A stretch of DNA of 64,000 nt, taken from Planctomycetota bacterium (GTDB lineage: Bacteria > Planctomycetota > PLA2). The stretch lies in the NCBI GenBank assembly GCA_021776735.1, contig JAJFFH010000006.1, positions 1 through 64,000 on the forward strand, in the 5' to 3' direction. The notes under the pieces are model-generated. The model ran no database searches. It saw only the letters and a list, made by a program, of their open reading frames with translations, and was not told the DNA's origin. Below, piece by piece: positions 28,839 to 38,454 of this stretch (its first letter is position 1; the number at the start of each line of letters is the position of its first letter). Made by a program: the position numbers and the translations under genes.

Positions 28839-29705
28839 TCAGCGGTCGTCGTAGCCGTACGGATCGTCGTAGCCGTACGGAAGCTTCGGATAAGGCAGGC
28901 GATCCGCGGCGCGGATTTCGGGTAGGGCCACGGCGGTGCCGAAGTAGTCGATGTCGATCGTCTTCTGTTCGAGCGCGGCGAGGACGTGAATCAGATCCGC
29001 GGCGCGCGCGCGCCAGGAGTAACGGATTTCCGCGCGGATACGGCCGGGCTTTTGGGCGCGTGCCTGAAACCAGCCGGCGATGTCTTCGGCCTGGATCCAC
29101 TGCTTCTTGCGTCCGACGCGGAACTCCGCTTCCGTGGGAACGGTCATGGCGCGTGGCGGCTGGCCCCACGTGTGTTTGCGTTCTCCGGCAGGTCGGATCT
29201 CGATCCGGTAGCGTGGCGGCGGTTTTCCCTCGAAGACACGTTCCGACATGCCGCGAGCCCGCGGAAGCCAGCCGTGAACCGCGCCTCCTCCGGCGGTCGC
29301 GAACCAGACGCGTCGCACCTTGTGGGACGCGAGCTCCGCGAGCAGGAACTGCACATGCTGGACCGGAGCGTCGGGATGCACGCGCAGGAGAAAGTCGAGC
29401 TTGGACACCCGCGTTCGCGCCGACGTCAGTTCCAGAGGATGGTCCTTTGCGTGCTCGGTGACCGCGCGTTCGACCTCGGAGCCGAGATCCTTGAGGGACA
29501 GCGGCGTCGTGCCCGTATCGGCGCCGGCGCGCAGTTCGCCCTCGTCGCTGAGCGAGATCACAAAGGGCGGGGTTGTGAACTTGCGCTTCGGCGCATCGAC
29601 GTCGGGAAGTGTGGCGACCTTCCCCGACCCCCCGTTCGAGTCGGCGGCGTCTTTGGAGCAGGCCGTCAACAGCGGTAGGGCGAGGGCGAGCGACAGGATA
29701 CGCAT
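28839..29705 (-). CDS. ExbD/TolR-like lipoprotein
   Basis: With the start at ATG 29705, 288 residues. The signal MRILSLALALPLLTACSKD has a lipobox (LTAC), so it is probably a lipoprotein. Residues about 105-145 (FLLRVHPDAPVQHVQFLLAEL, VRRVWFATAGG) resemble the periplasmic fold of ExbD/TolR. Such detached ExbD-like proteins occur in planctomycetes. An alternative ATG at 29714 would place MCF before the signal. The C terminus ends in a tandem PYGYDD repeat from an 18-base duplication at 28845-28880. Six bases separate it from the cyclophilin gene's stop, so the two probably form one transcript. Confidence 0.65.
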   Translation of the reverse strand: MRILSLALALPLLTACSKDAADSNGGSGKVATLPDVDAPKRKFTTPPFVISLSDEGELRAGADTGTTPLSLKDLGSEVERAVTEHAKDHPLELTSARTRVSKLDFLLRVHPDAPVQHVQFLLAELASHKVRRVWFATAGGGAVHGWLPRARGMSERVFEGKPPPRYRIEIRPAGERKHTWGQPPRAMTVPTEAEFRVGRKKQWIQAEDIAGWFQARAQKPGRIRAEIRYSWRARAADLIHVLAALEQKTIDIDYFGTAVALPEIRAADRLPYPKLPYGYDDPYGYDDR

Positions 29706-29719
29706 GAAGCACATCGTAG

Positions 29720-31837
29720 CTATTTCACGATTTCGGCGCGCCGGATGATGTCGCCGACGCGGATGCGGTCGATCGTGTCCAGACCCTCGACCACGTTGCC
29801 GTAGCCGGTGTAGCGCTCGTTGAGCGGGCGATACGAGGTGTGCATGACAAAGATCTGGCAGCCCCCGTCGTCCTTGCGGCTCTTGGGCATGCCCAGCGCG
29901 CCGCGGACGTACGGCAGTGGACTGATCTCGTCGGGGACAAACCAGCCGGCGTGTCCGGCGCCGGTGCCGCTCGGGTCGCCGCCCTGGATCACGAAGTTCG
30001 GCACGACGCGGTGAAACCTCGTCTCGTTGTAGACCCCGGCGTGCGCCGCGAGAAACAGGCTGACTGCGTGCGCGGGAGCCACCTCGGCATCGACCGCGAC
30101 CGTGAACGAACCCGCGGACGTGCGGAACCGGATCTTGGGCGCATGCTCACGGATGTGTTGGGCCAGAATCGTGATTTCCCGTTCGTTGAGCCAGTCGCTT
30201 TCGCCCTTAAGCTCGATGCCGAACAGGGGTTCGGTGGGCCGCGGGAGTCCCTTGTAGTCGTTGCCGAGATCGCGGCCCCTCTTGAGCAGCACGCGCGCCT
30301 TGTCGCGGACGAACGCCGACGGGTCGGACTTCGCGGTCTTGTCGAGCCAGGCGGTCATCCGCTTTTTGGTCTTGTCGCCCAGCTTGAGCTTCTTGTCGCC
30401 GAGCAACTCGACGAAGCCCTCGATGAGCGCCAGGCGCGCGTCGATCGGCGTTGTGGCGCCTTCTTCGGCAAGAAAAAGCGCGTCGTCATATCTCTTGTCG
30501 AGCCGGCGCTTGACCACGAAGCCGATGACAGCGGCAACCACGCTCGGGTCATCCGATGCGAAGCTGACGTTCACGAGTTCGTCTACGTCGGATCCCTTGC
30601 GCTCGCCGAGGTTCTCGAACAGCGCGACCGTGGCGGTCGGGTGCGCGACTTCTGCGGCGATGAGCGCGTCCCCGAGCTTGCGGGCAAACAGGTGACACAA
30701 GACCTCGGCGCGCTCTCGCACAGCCGCGTCCGGGCCCCAGTTCAGGCTCTCGGCGATGCGCCAGGCCGAGAAGTCGCCGGTGCGCGCGACTTCGACCGCG
30801 AGCACGAACCGGAGCCGCACGTCGCGCTCCCTGGCGAACGCGTCCTGAAGCGGCGCGCGCTGTTTTTTCTGTCCGAGTGCCTCTGCCGCGAGTTGACGCA
30901 CTTTCGGATCCTTGTGACCCAGCGTGCGCGCGAGCGCCGCATCGACGTCTTTTCCCTCGCGTGGCGTGAGGATGCGCCAGATCAGGCCCTGCACGACGCG
31001 CGGATCGGGATCGTCGACGAGTCCGAGTAAAACGGGCCAGTCCTTCTTCGCGAGGCGCTTCGGGAGCAGCACGCCCATTGGGCGCAGTCCGGCCATGCGC
31101 TCCTCCGGGTCGCCGCTCGATAGCCGCGGCGTGAACGCCGCCGCAAGGGAGGCATCGCCGTCCCAGGGCTGTTGGTTCTTGGTTTTTTCAGCCCGCAGGC
31201 CATGGGCCATGAGCCAGCAGGCGAAGTCCGCCGCCGCGCGCACCTCGGGTTGTTTCGCGTCGAGATGGGCGATCGCCGCGACGAGATGGGCGTGGGCGCG
31301 CGCGCGTCCGAGACCGACCAGCGCCGCCTCGCGCACGTCGGCGGACGGATGGCCGAGGAGCGGCGCGAGGGCGGCGCCGGTGCGCGGATCGGGGCACCAG
31401 CCGAGCGCGGCGGCGGCGGTCGCGGCGAGGCTTGGGTCCTTTCCGTGGGCGACGATCGCCAGCGGCTCGTAGAGCGCCTTCGCGCGCGCGATGCCGGCGG
31501 CCCAGATCGCGAGGCGGCGTTGCGGTTCGGTCTTGTCCTTCACCAGCCTGGCCAGCAGCGTGTTCACGTCGGGGCGGTCGCCGATTCGGCCGAGGGCGCG
31601 GATCGCGAGGGAGCGGGCCAGCGCGTTCTGCCTTGGGGCGAGAAGCGGCGCGAGGTCCGCGGCCGGCCCGCGGCGCAGCTCGACGCGTAGCACGAGCGCG
31701 CGTGCCTCGAGCGCGCGTGCCTCGAGCGCGGCGTCTGGCTCGGCGCGCGCCAGCGGGACGGGGAGTGCCGCGAGGAGGACGAGCAGGAGTGCCGGCGGGA
31801 GCTGCGAGGTCTTGGAAAACTCGGCGTGGGAATGCAT
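29720..31837 (-). CDS. exported HEAT-repeat protein with C-terminal cyclophilin domain
   Basis: 705-residue protein with a signal peptide of about 33 residues (VLLAALPVPLARAEP). Residues about 55-520 form HEAT/PBS-lyase-type repeats (ARSLAIRALGRIGD, RRLAIWAAGIARA, VREAALVGLGRA). The last 160 residues are a peptidyl-prolyl cis-trans isomerase: YNETRFHRVVPNFVIQGGDPSGTG with the catalytic Arg, then GALGMP, FVMHTSYRPLNERYTGYGNVVEG. It probably helps folding in the periplasm, with the HEAT part as client or partner platform (inference). A 15-base tandem duplication near 31694-31723 gives ALEARALEAR at the mature N terminus. Confidence 0.85.
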   Translation of the reverse strand: MHSHAEFSKTSQLPPALLLVLLAALPVPLARAEPDAALEARALEARALVLRVELRRGPAADLAPLLAPRQNALARSLAIRALGRIGDRPDVNTLLARLVKDKTEPQRRLAIWAAGIARAKALYEPLAIVAHGKDPSLAATAAAALGWCPDPRTGAALAPLLGHPSADVREAALVGLGRARAHAHLVAAIAHLDAKQPEVRAAADFACWLMAHGLRAEKTKNQQPWDGDASLAAAFTPRLSSGDPEERMAGLRPMGVLLPKRLAKKDWPVLLGLVDDPDPRVVQGLIWRILTPREGKDVDAALARTLGHKDPKVRQLAAEALGQKKQRAPLQDAFARERDVRLRFVLAVEVARTGDFSAWRIAESLNWGPDAAVRERAEVLCHLFARKLGDALIAAEVAHPTATVALFENLGERKGSDVDELVNVSFASDDPSVVAAVIGFVVKRRLDKRYDDALFLAEEGATTPIDARLALIEGFVELLGDKKLKLGDKTKKRMTAWLDKTAKSDPSAFVRDKARVLLKRGRDLGNDYKGLPRPTEPLFGIELKGESDWLNEREITILAQHIREHAPKIRFRTSAGSFTVAVDAEVAPAHAVSLFLAAHAGVYNETRFHRVVPNFVIQGGDPSGTGAGHAGWFVPDEISPLPYVRGALGMPKSRKDDGGCQIFVMHTSYRPLNERYTGYGNVVEGLDTIDRIRVGDIIRRAEIVK
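31152..31165 (-). repeat. interspersed motif copy 16
   Basis: Exact core within the HEAT-repeat region of the cyclophilin fusion. The outer bases diverge (CCCA). Confidence 0.7.
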
Positions 31838-31882
31838 CGCCCGGAATTGTAGCCGGGCGGTATGCTACGCGCCGTGGGTGCG

Positions 31883-33607
31883 ATGCAACTGACGACAAAT
31901 CCCGATATCGGTGCGCCGGTGCGGACGTTTCTGTGTGGCGAGTTCGAGGCGCTCGATCCGGCCGACATCGCGCAGATCGAGCGGGCGACCGAAGCGCTTT
32001 TGAAGCGCGACGTGAGTGGACTCGTGGAACTCGCGGCTTGGCTCGACGCCTGGGGCGAGCTGCGCAGTTCGGTTGCGGGTGCCCGAGCCCGCCGGACGAT
32101 CGCGTTCGATCGGGCGACGGCGCGCGACGACCTGCGCGAGAGCGCGCGCGAGTTCGACGTCGACGTGCTTCCGGTCTGGGACCGGTGTGAGGACAGGCTG
32201 CGGCGCCGCTATCTCCAGTCTCCGTACGCCGACGCGCTTGGTGCTGGGTACGCGGTGTTTCACCGCGACTGCGCCTCGACGGTGGAGTTGTTTCGGGACC
32301 AGAACGTCGCCCTGCAGGCGCGCGACCGCGAACTGGTCCAGGACTGGCGCCGCATCCAGGGCGGGATGGTGGTGTCGCTGGACGGCGAAGAGAAAACGAT
32401 GCAGCAGGTGGGACTGGTCCTGCGGCAGTCCGATCGCGACGCCCGTGAGCGAGCCTGGCGCCTGGCCGCGAAGCGGCGCATCGACGAACGCGAGCACATC
32501 GACGGGCAGATGGACGAGCTTGTGCGCCTGCGCCACGAGTGCGCGCGCAACGCGGGCCACGCCACGTACCTCGACTACCGGTTTGCGGACATGCTGCGGT
32601 TCGACTACGGGCCGGACGACTGTGTGCGATTCCATGACGCCGTCGAACGCATCGTGGCGCCCGTCACGCGCCGTTTCGGGGCGAAGCGCCGGGAGGCCTT
32701 GGGACTCGACGCGCTACGTCCCTGGGACGTGGCCGTGCCGCTCCGCTCGCAAGGCACGCTCTTCGACACCGAGGAGGAGCTGCTCGACCTTGCCCGGCGC
32801 CTGTTTTTCGCCGTCGACCCGTCGTTCGCCGCGGACTTCGACGTGCTTGAGCGCAACGGCATGCTCGATCTGATGTCGCGTCCGGGCAAGGCGCCGGGCG
32901 CGTACAACTACGGCATAGCGGACATCGACGTTCCGTTCATCTTCGGCAACGCCACCGGCGGCGCCGACGACCTGCGCACGCTGCTTCACGAGGGCGGACA
33001 TGCGTTTCACTCGCTCGCGTGCCGCGGCCAGCGCGTCGCGAGCTACCGGCGCGGCCCGCCCGAATTCAACGAAGTCGCCAGCATGGCCATGGAGCACCTG
33101 TGCCGGGACCGGTTCCACGAGGTTATGCCGGCTGAACTCGCGCGCGCGCTCGGCGCCGGGCACATCGAGCGCGTCCTCCAGGGGCTGACAGCGGTCGGCG
33201 TGATCGACAGCTTCCAACACTGGCTCTTCACCACGCCGGACGCCGATGCGTCCGCGCGCGCCGACAAGTGGGTCGAGTGCCAGCAACGCTTCAGCCCGGA
33301 CACGGACTGGAGCGGTCTCACGGAGGAGCGCCGCAACGCGTGGCAGCGCATCCCGCACCTCTTCTCGCACCCGGGCTACTTCATCGCCTACGGCATCGCC
33401 CAGATCGGCGCGCTTCAAGTCTGGCGCAACGCGCAAGAAGACCACGGCACGGCGGTCGCGCGATACCGGGAAGCACTCGCCCTCGGCGGCTCCCGCCCCC
33501 TCCCTGACCTGTTTCAGGCCGCGGGCGCCCGCTTTGCCATGGACGAAGAAGTCCTGAACGACCTCGTCCCGGCCCTGCTCGGCCAGCTCGACGCGTTCGA
33601 GGTCTGA
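31883..33607 (+). CDS. M3 family oligoendopeptidase, paralogue B
   Basis: About 574 residues, homologous to the protein at 24842-26554. Zinc motif LLHEGGHAFHSLAC near residue 368, then EVASMAMEHLC. Shared landmarks include NAGHATYLDYRFADMLRFDYGPDD and LDLMSRPGKAPGAYNYGI. The frame opens at ATG 31862; ATG 31883 (MQLTTNPDIGAP) gives the same N-terminal length as paralogue A. Two diverged copies 5.3 kb apart suggest an old duplication with different peptide preferences (inference). Confidence 0.87.
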   Translation: MQLTTNPDIGAPVRTFLCGEFEALDPADIAQIERATEALLKRDVSGLVELAAWLDAWGELRSSVAGARARRTIAFDRATARDDLRESAREFDVDVLPVWDRCEDRLRRRYLQSPYADALGAGYAVFHRDCASTVELFRDQNVALQARDRELVQDWRRIQGGMVVSLDGEEKTMQQVGLVLRQSDRDARERAWRLAAKRRIDEREHIDGQMDELVRLRHECARNAGHATYLDYRFADMLRFDYGPDDCVRFHDAVERIVAPVTRRFGAKRREALGLDALRPWDVAVPLRSQGTLFDTEEELLDLARRLFFAVDPSFAADFDVLERNGMLDLMSRPGKAPGAYNYGIADIDVPFIFGNATGGADDLRTLLHEGGHAFHSLACRGQRVASYRRGPPEFNEVASMAMEHLCRDRFHEVMPAELARALGAGHIERVLQGLTAVGVIDSFQHWLFTTPDADASARADKWVECQQRFSPDTDWSGLTEERRNAWQRIPHLFSHPGYFIAYGIAQIGALQVWRNAQEDHGTAVARYREALALGGSRPLPDLFQAAGARFAMDEEVLNDLVPALLGQLDAFEV

Positions 33608-33734
33608 GATTCCCGGAGAGAGGTTTGGGGAGGTGCCGGAACCCCTTTGCCGGTACCGACTTTAGCGTCCACGCCGCATAGCCGATCACTCATGGAATGC
33701 CGCCGCGATACCGCGCGCGGCCCTTGTTCATCCT

Positions 33735-35237
33735 ATGGCAGGGTCAACAGCCAAAGAAGAGCCCAGCGTGATCTCCCCCAGGATTCATTCCGAGTATGCG
33801 CGGGTGTTTTTGGGGTTGAAGAACGCCGGGATCGCGTGGTGCGTTCTGCGTCCGCTCGACGACCTGCCGGAGATCGAGAAGGACCTCGACCTGCTGGTTG
33901 ATCCCGACGCGCGTGCGGTGGTCCATGGACTGCTCGCCGGGTTGGGGTACCACGTCTATCTTCCGGAGCGCGCGAACCCCGGCAAGACCGCGTTCGTTCG
34001 TTGGACCGGAGAGCGCGCGGTCTATCTCGACGTGCACTTCGAGATCATCGCGCGCGGATTCGTGTATCACGACGCCGACGGCACACTTGCGCGCCGTGAG
34101 CAGCGCGGGGATCTGTTTCATCCGGCTCCCGCCGACCTGTACGTCGTCACGCTGCTGCACGACGTGCTCGGCAAGGAGCGGGTCCAGGCGAAGTACCACG
34201 AGTCCCTGCGCGCACTTGTCGTCACGTTCGACGGCAGCCCCGCGCAGACCGAGGTGCGTGCTCTGGGCGACCTCGTGCCGTCCGATGCCGAGGCGTTGGA
34301 ACGGTTGTTGGGCTCGTCCCTCGGGGCGGCTGATTCCGGCGCACCGGACTCCGGGGACGTTGAGGTGCAGGACCTGGCCGAGCGCATGCGGCGTCGCCTG
34401 GCCGGGAAAAAGCGGTTCCGGCGGTGGTGGTGGCGTGTCCGACTGCGTTTTCGGCGGCCCCTTCGCGGCTTTTCGATCGCGTTCCTCGGGCCGGACGGTG
34501 CGGGCAAGTCGACGACGATGGCCGCGTTCCAGGAGCTGGTCGAAGGCGAACTGCGCTGGCCGGTGGCGACGGAGTACATGGGGCCCTGGGGCCATGATCA
34601 CCTGGGCTTTACCACACGCGTGCGTTGCCGCGTGCCGGACACGTTCGGCGAGTTGCGAGCGGCCCGTCGCGAGCGGATTGCCGGAGGCTTTCGGCCGTCC
34701 CTGCGCCGCGCGTTCGCGCTGGAATGGCAACGCCGCCGCCGTGAACTCTCGAAGGACGAGGAGCAGGAACGGTTGCACCAGCGCGAAACGTCCTGGATGT
34801 GGATTTGCTTTCGCTTTGTGCGCGGGCATGTCCGCTACGGCGTCTTTTTGTCCGCGCTGTGGGTCGAGCTCTGGTGGCGCCATCTCAAGGTGAGACGCCG
34901 TGCACGGCGGGCCGCTGTCATCTGCGACCGCTACGTCTTCGACCTGCTCACCGGCGAGATGCACGAGATGACGCGTCGGTACCACTGGGCGCGCCGGCTG
35001 TTCTGTGCGCTGTTTCCCAAGCCGAACGTCACCGTCTACCTGTTCGAGGAGCCCGAGGTCCTGTGCGCCCGCAAGGACGACCTGGACCTTGCCACCATGC
35101 GGGAGATGCAGATACTTTACGAGTCGATGATGGCGCGGTGGGACTTCTCGCCGGTCCGCACCAACGTTCCTCCGCCGGAAGTGGCAAGGCGCGTGCTGGA
35201 CGAGACGTTCTCATGCCTGGTCGCACGAAGACGTTGA
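33735..35237 (+). CDS. nucleotidyltransferase-like / thymidylate-kinase-like fusion
   Basis: 500-residue protein. Residues about 20-150 resemble a nucleotidyltransferase-fold domain (VLRPLDDLPEIEKDLDLLVDPD with the Asp pair, VYLDVHFEI). Residues about 245-490 carry a P-loop (FLGPDGAGKSTTM), an ICDRYVFDLLTGE motif and a late LFEEPEVLCARKDD, as in thymidylate-kinase-like P-loop kinases. Proteins of this build are found in surface polysaccharide loci, where the substrate is unclear. Its TGA shares one base with the ATG of the next gene (TGATG), a sign of coupling. Confidence 0.75.
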   Translation: MAGSTAKEEPSVISPRIHSEYARVFLGLKNAGIAWCVLRPLDDLPEIEKDLDLLVDPDARAVVHGLLAGLGYHVYLPERANPGKTAFVRWTGERAVYLDVHFEIIARGFVYHDADGTLARREQRGDLFHPAPADLYVVTLLHDVLGKERVQAKYHESLRALVVTFDGSPAQTEVRALGDLVPSDAEALERLLGSSLGAADSGAPDSGDVEVQDLAERMRRRLAGKKRFRRWWWRVRLRFRRPLRGFSIAFLGPDGAGKSTTMAAFQELVEGELRWPVATEYMGPWGHDHLGFTTRVRCRVPDTFGELRAARRERIAGGFRPSLRRAFALEWQRRRRELSKDEEQERLHQRETSWMWICFRFVRGHVRYGVFLSALWVELWWRHLKVRRRARRAAVICDRYVFDLLTGEMHEMTRRYHWARRLFCALFPKPNVTVYLFEEPEVLCARKDDLDLATMREMQILYESMMARWDFSPVRTNVPPPEVARRVLDETFSCLVARRR

Positions 35238-36673
35238 TGAACACCGACAGATGGTGGACGCCGCTCCTGTCCGGGGATGACCCGACCGCAGCGTGGCGGC
35301 GGTACGTCTTCGAGCGTCGGGCCGCGTTCCAGGTGCTCTTGCCGTCGTCGGCGCGCGGTCGGCTGCTCTGTCTCATGTCCGGAGCGGTCCCGGTGGCGCT
35401 CGCGCGTTCGTGTCGCGAAGTGGTCGCAGTCGCGCGGGGGAGAGACGCCGAGGTGCTCGCCTCGCGCGGCGTGGACGGCCTCGAGGTTGTCACCGAATTG
35501 CCGCAGGCCGGGGCCTTCGACACCGTCGTCGCCGACTCGCCCGTTGATCTGGCGCGCATTCGGGCGCTGCTGCGGCCCGGCGGCTCGCTGTACCTCACCG
35601 GCGAGAACCGACTGCGTGGCTCCGGCCCGGGGACGGCCACGCTGGCCGGCTTTCGCCGCCGTCTGCGGCGCGCCGGATTCCCGGTCGTCCGCCCCTACAC
35701 GGATCTGACGGATGTGCGGGCGCTCAGCAGGCCGCGACGCTGGCTCAGCCGATTCTACGCATTCGTTGCCGGGACGCAGCAGGAGCCCGCATGGGCCGAC
35801 ACCCTGCTCCAGCGCGTCGTCGACGGTCCCGTCGATGGGTACCCGAACCTCATGAACAGCGGTTCCACCGCCGGCGGGGTCGTCATGATGGCGCCCGAGG
35901 CGGTCGTGCGCATACCGCTCGGGACCGAAGCGGAGCGGCGCGTGCGGCGCAACCAGCTCGGACTCGAGGCCGCCGCGGAACGTGGGATTCCGGCGCCGAA
36001 GGCCCTCGCTCTCGACGAGCTCGACGGCCTCGTGTACACCGTCGAGACGCGCGAGGCCGGCGAGCCGCTGAACGGCGACAAGGACGACGACGTGTTCGAC
36101 CTGCTCTTGAGTCTTCCGCGCGGGGGCGAGGCGAAGAACTGGTGGGCCGAGGAGGTCGCGCCCGCCTGGCAACGCGCCGCGGAGGTCTGGGGCTTGACCC
36201 CCGAGCTGCGCGCGTTCGCGAAACGGATTGCGGAGGCGGGCGCCGAGGCGGGTCGCGCCGGGAACAGCGTCTTGCCGCTCGGGTTCGTGCACGGCGACTT
36301 TCATCCCGGCAACGTGCTCTTGGGCGACAGCGGTCCGATCTTGATCGACTGGGACAACTGGCGCGAGTGCCACTTTGTCACGACCGACTTCGTCCACTTC
36401 CTTTGCCGTCGGCGCCTTTCCACCGGCGAGCCGGTCTCGCAGGCGCTGTGCGACTGGGTCGAGGACGGTCCGCGCGACGCGCAGGAGGCCGCGTGGACCA
36501 AGCGCTTCGAGCAGGCGCACGGACTCGCCCCGGGCTGGCGTGTCCTCGCCGCGGCGGCCTACTGGGCGCGTGAACTCGCCGCGCGCACGGGAACTCCGGC
36601 CGACCTCAACCGCAACTGGATCCGCCTCAACTTCGAGACCGTGGCGCCACGGCTCGCGCGCGCGCTCGGATAG
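35237..36673 (+). CDS. methyltransferase-like / aminoglycoside-phosphotransferase-type kinase fusion
   Basis: 478-residue protein. The first 150 residues have a degenerate Rossmann pattern (FDTVVADSPVDLARIRALLRPGGSLYLTGE) like a class I methyltransferase without a clear SAM glycine motif. The C-terminal 260 residues are an APH/choline-kinase fold with HGDFHPGNVLLG (catalytic Asp, about residue 351) and LIDWDNWRE (metal-binding Asp). The start at ATG 35237 overlaps the upstream stop by one base; an in-frame ATG at 35213 is possible. Together with the upstream kinase and the flippase it suggests modification of a glycan or lipid carrier. Confidence 0.72.
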   Translation: MNTDRWWTPLLSGDDPTAAWRRYVFERRAAFQVLLPSSARGRLLCLMSGAVPVALARSCREVVAVARGRDAEVLASRGVDGLEVVTELPQAGAFDTVVADSPVDLARIRALLRPGGSLYLTGENRLRGSGPGTATLAGFRRRLRRAGFPVVRPYTDLTDVRALSRPRRWLSRFYAFVAGTQQEPAWADTLLQRVVDGPVDGYPNLMNSGSTAGGVVMMAPEAVVRIPLGTEAERRVRRNQLGLEAAAERGIPAPKALALDELDGLVYTVETREAGEPLNGDKDDDVFDLLLSLPRGGEAKNWWAEEVAPAWQRAAEVWGLTPELRAFAKRIAEAGAEAGRAGNSVLPLGFVHGDFHPGNVLLGDSGPILIDWDNWRECHFVTTDFVHFLCRRRLSTGEPVSQALCDWVEDGPRDAQEAAWTKRFEQAHGLAPGWRVLAAAAYWARELAARTGTPADLNRNWIRLNFETVAPRLARALG

Positions 36674-36683
36674 CCGGCCGCGG

Positions 36684-38165
36684 CTAACCCGCTTCGGCTT
36701 GCGGGTCTTGACGCTTGCGATTGCGGAAGTTGTGGATCTGCTCGCGGATCGCCTGTTTTTGCGCCGGCGTGAAGCAGCCCGTGAACCACGCGGCGAACGG
36801 GTATGCGACACAGATCGCGAGACCTGTGACGATGCGTCCCACGCCCGGGTCGATGAGTCGGATGACGCCGTAACAGGCCAGCGACAGCGCCATGAGGCGC
36901 GCGACGTAGCCGTAGGGAATCGGGAACTTGTGTTCGCGGCGCGCGAGGATCGCGAGCGTGGTCATCTGCAGCGCCCACGTCGCCAGAGTCGCCCACGCCG
37001 CGCCCCAGTACGAGTAACGGGGAATGAGCAGGAAATTGAGCCCGATGTTGAACGCGGCGCAGCAGAGCGACACGGTCATGGCGACGCCGGACCGCTTCTT
37101 GATGAAGAGAAGCGTCTGGAAAAAGTCACCCATGATCCGGAGGACGTAGGCTCCGGCCACGATCGGTACGATCAGGGATGCGGGATGAAACGCGTCCGCG
37201 GCCATGATGCCGATGGCCTCGTCGATGAGGACGCACATGCCCGTCCACGCAAGAAACGCGAAAAAGAGCAGGTAGCGCAGCATGTTCGCGAAGCGGTCCT
37301 GCCAGCCCTCGGTACGCGCCTGCCCGTAGACCCGCGCGTTCCAGACCGCGAAGAATGGTTGGCCGACCACGAACACGATCAGGAACCCGAACTTGTACCC
37401 GAGGCTGTAGAGACCGACCTCGTGGGTTGAATGGAACGCGCGCAGGAAACCGCGGTCGGCGAAGTGCAGTGCGAACGTCGAGAGGCCGTGAAGGATCAGC
37501 GGCGCCGCGAACACCGCCATGCCGACGAGGATACGCCGATCGAGCCGCAGCCCGTTCTCGCGCATCATCAAGAACGACATGTAGATCGCCGAGAGCCCGG
37601 CGGTGATGATCTTGGCCGTCAGAAAGCCCCAGACGCCTTCCTTCAGGATGGCGACGTACCAGATGTTGAGCGCGAGGTTGACAGACAGGTTGGCGATCGA
37701 GAACAGGACGAAGTGGCGCGGCCGGTCCTTGAGCCGCAGGAACAGGAGCCCGACTTCGCGCGGGAACGAAAAGAAGACGACGAGGAACGTCACCTCCAGC
37801 ATGAGGCCGTAGTGCCGTTCACCCAGCACGATCTCGGCGATGTCGTCCGCGAAGATCCATCCGAGCAGGGAGACGACCGCGGTCACGGCGCCGCTGAACA
37901 GGAACGCGGTCGAGGCCACCTTGCGCTGGAACTCGGGGTCGTCCTGGTCCTGGTAGGTCCGCAGGAACGCGGAGCCGAGCGCCTGCACGCCGAGCGCGAT
38001 GGCGGAGATCTGGATCGTGAGCTCCAGCAGCTCGATGATCCCGTAGTCCGATGGCGACAGGAAGTTGGTGTAGATCGGAATCATCAGGAAACCGACCACA
38101 CGGGTCGCGACGTTTCCGATCAGGTAGAGCGATGCGCTCTTGAAAAAGGCCTTCCTCTGCACCAC
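36684..38165 (-). CDS. polysaccharide flippase (Wzx/MOP superfamily)
   Basis: 493-residue protein with 12 to 14 membrane helices. The N terminus FFKSASLYLIGNVATRVVGF and IPIYTNFLSPSDYGIIELL is the standard signature of O-antigen/exopolysaccharide flippases, which move lipid-linked glycans across the inner membrane. The C terminus is a basic cytoplasmic tail. It is convergent with the APH-type gene with ten bases between stops. No glycosyltransferase lies in the window, so the glycan genes must be elsewhere. Confidence 0.88.
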   Translation of the reverse strand: MVQRKAFFKSASLYLIGNVATRVVGFLMIPIYTNFLSPSDYGIIELLELTIQISAIALGVQALGSAFLRTYQDQDDPEFQRKVASTAFLFSGAVTAVVSLLGWIFADDIAEIVLGERHYGLMLEVTFLVVFFSFPREVGLLFLRLKDRPRHFVLFSIANLSVNLALNIWYVAILKEGVWGFLTAKIITAGLSAIYMSFLMMRENGLRLDRRILVGMAVFAAPLILHGLSTFALHFADRGFLRAFHSTHEVGLYSLGYKFGFLIVFVVGQPFFAVWNARVYGQARTEGWQDRFANMLRYLLFFAFLAWTGMCVLIDEAIGIMAADAFHPASLIVPIVAGAYVLRIMGDFFQTLLFIKKRSGVAMTVSLCCAAFNIGLNFLLIPRYSYWGAAWATLATWALQMTTLAILARREHKFPIPYGYVARLMALSLACYGVIRLIDPGVGRIVTGLAICVAYPFAAWFTGCFTPAQKQAIREQIHNFRNRKRQDPQAEAG

Positions 38166-38236
38166 GGGCTCCGCTCCCTATCTATCGACGCGGTGCGCCC
38201 GACTGCTCAAGACTTCCTCGGAAACATCGCCCCGAA

Positions 38237-38250
38237 ACATCGCCGTCGTG
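38237..38250 (-). repeat. interspersed motif copy 17
   Basis: One change in the core (CGACGGCGATGT). In motif orientation it is preceded by six A's and GC, and followed by TTCGGGGCGATGTTTCC, a partial second copy. Confidence 0.7.
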
Positions 38251-38267
38251 CAGCTTTTTTCGGATGA

Positions 38268-38299
38268 CCCTCCGAAAGTGGGGCCCTCCGAAAGTGGGG
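38268..38299. repeat. tandem 16-bp direct repeat
   Basis: CCCTCCGAAAGTGGGG occurs twice in direct succession (38268-38283, 38284-38299). Each unit is itself partly self-complementary (CCC...GGG). Confidence 0.85.
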
Positions 38300-38403
38300 A
38301 ATGGGGGGGCGGGGGCAGAAAATGCTCCCGCGACACGCGCAGAACCGCGTATGGATAGCCCGGGAAGCGCCGAAAAAGCGCCCCCCGGGGCGATAGGCCC
38401 GCA

Positions 38404-38454
38404 TCGACGGCGGAACCGTCGAGCCCGACCCGCATCGACGGCGTCAGCCGTCGA
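38404..38454. repeat. two tandem hairpin units
   Basis: TCGACGG-CGGAA-CCGTCGA (38404-38422) and TCGACGGC-GTCA-GCCGTCGA (38435-38454) share GCA before and GCC after. Perfect stems are seven and eight pairs. No T-run follows on either strand, so a simple intrinsic terminator is unlikely. Confidence 0.8.

Noticed and set aside
29081-29100. CCGGCGATGTCTTCG as another motif copy
   Set aside because: Only 11 of 14 core positions match and the diagnostic GGAC is absent. Similar weak hits at 24741, 42081, 47661, 49781 and 58633 were also left out of the count.
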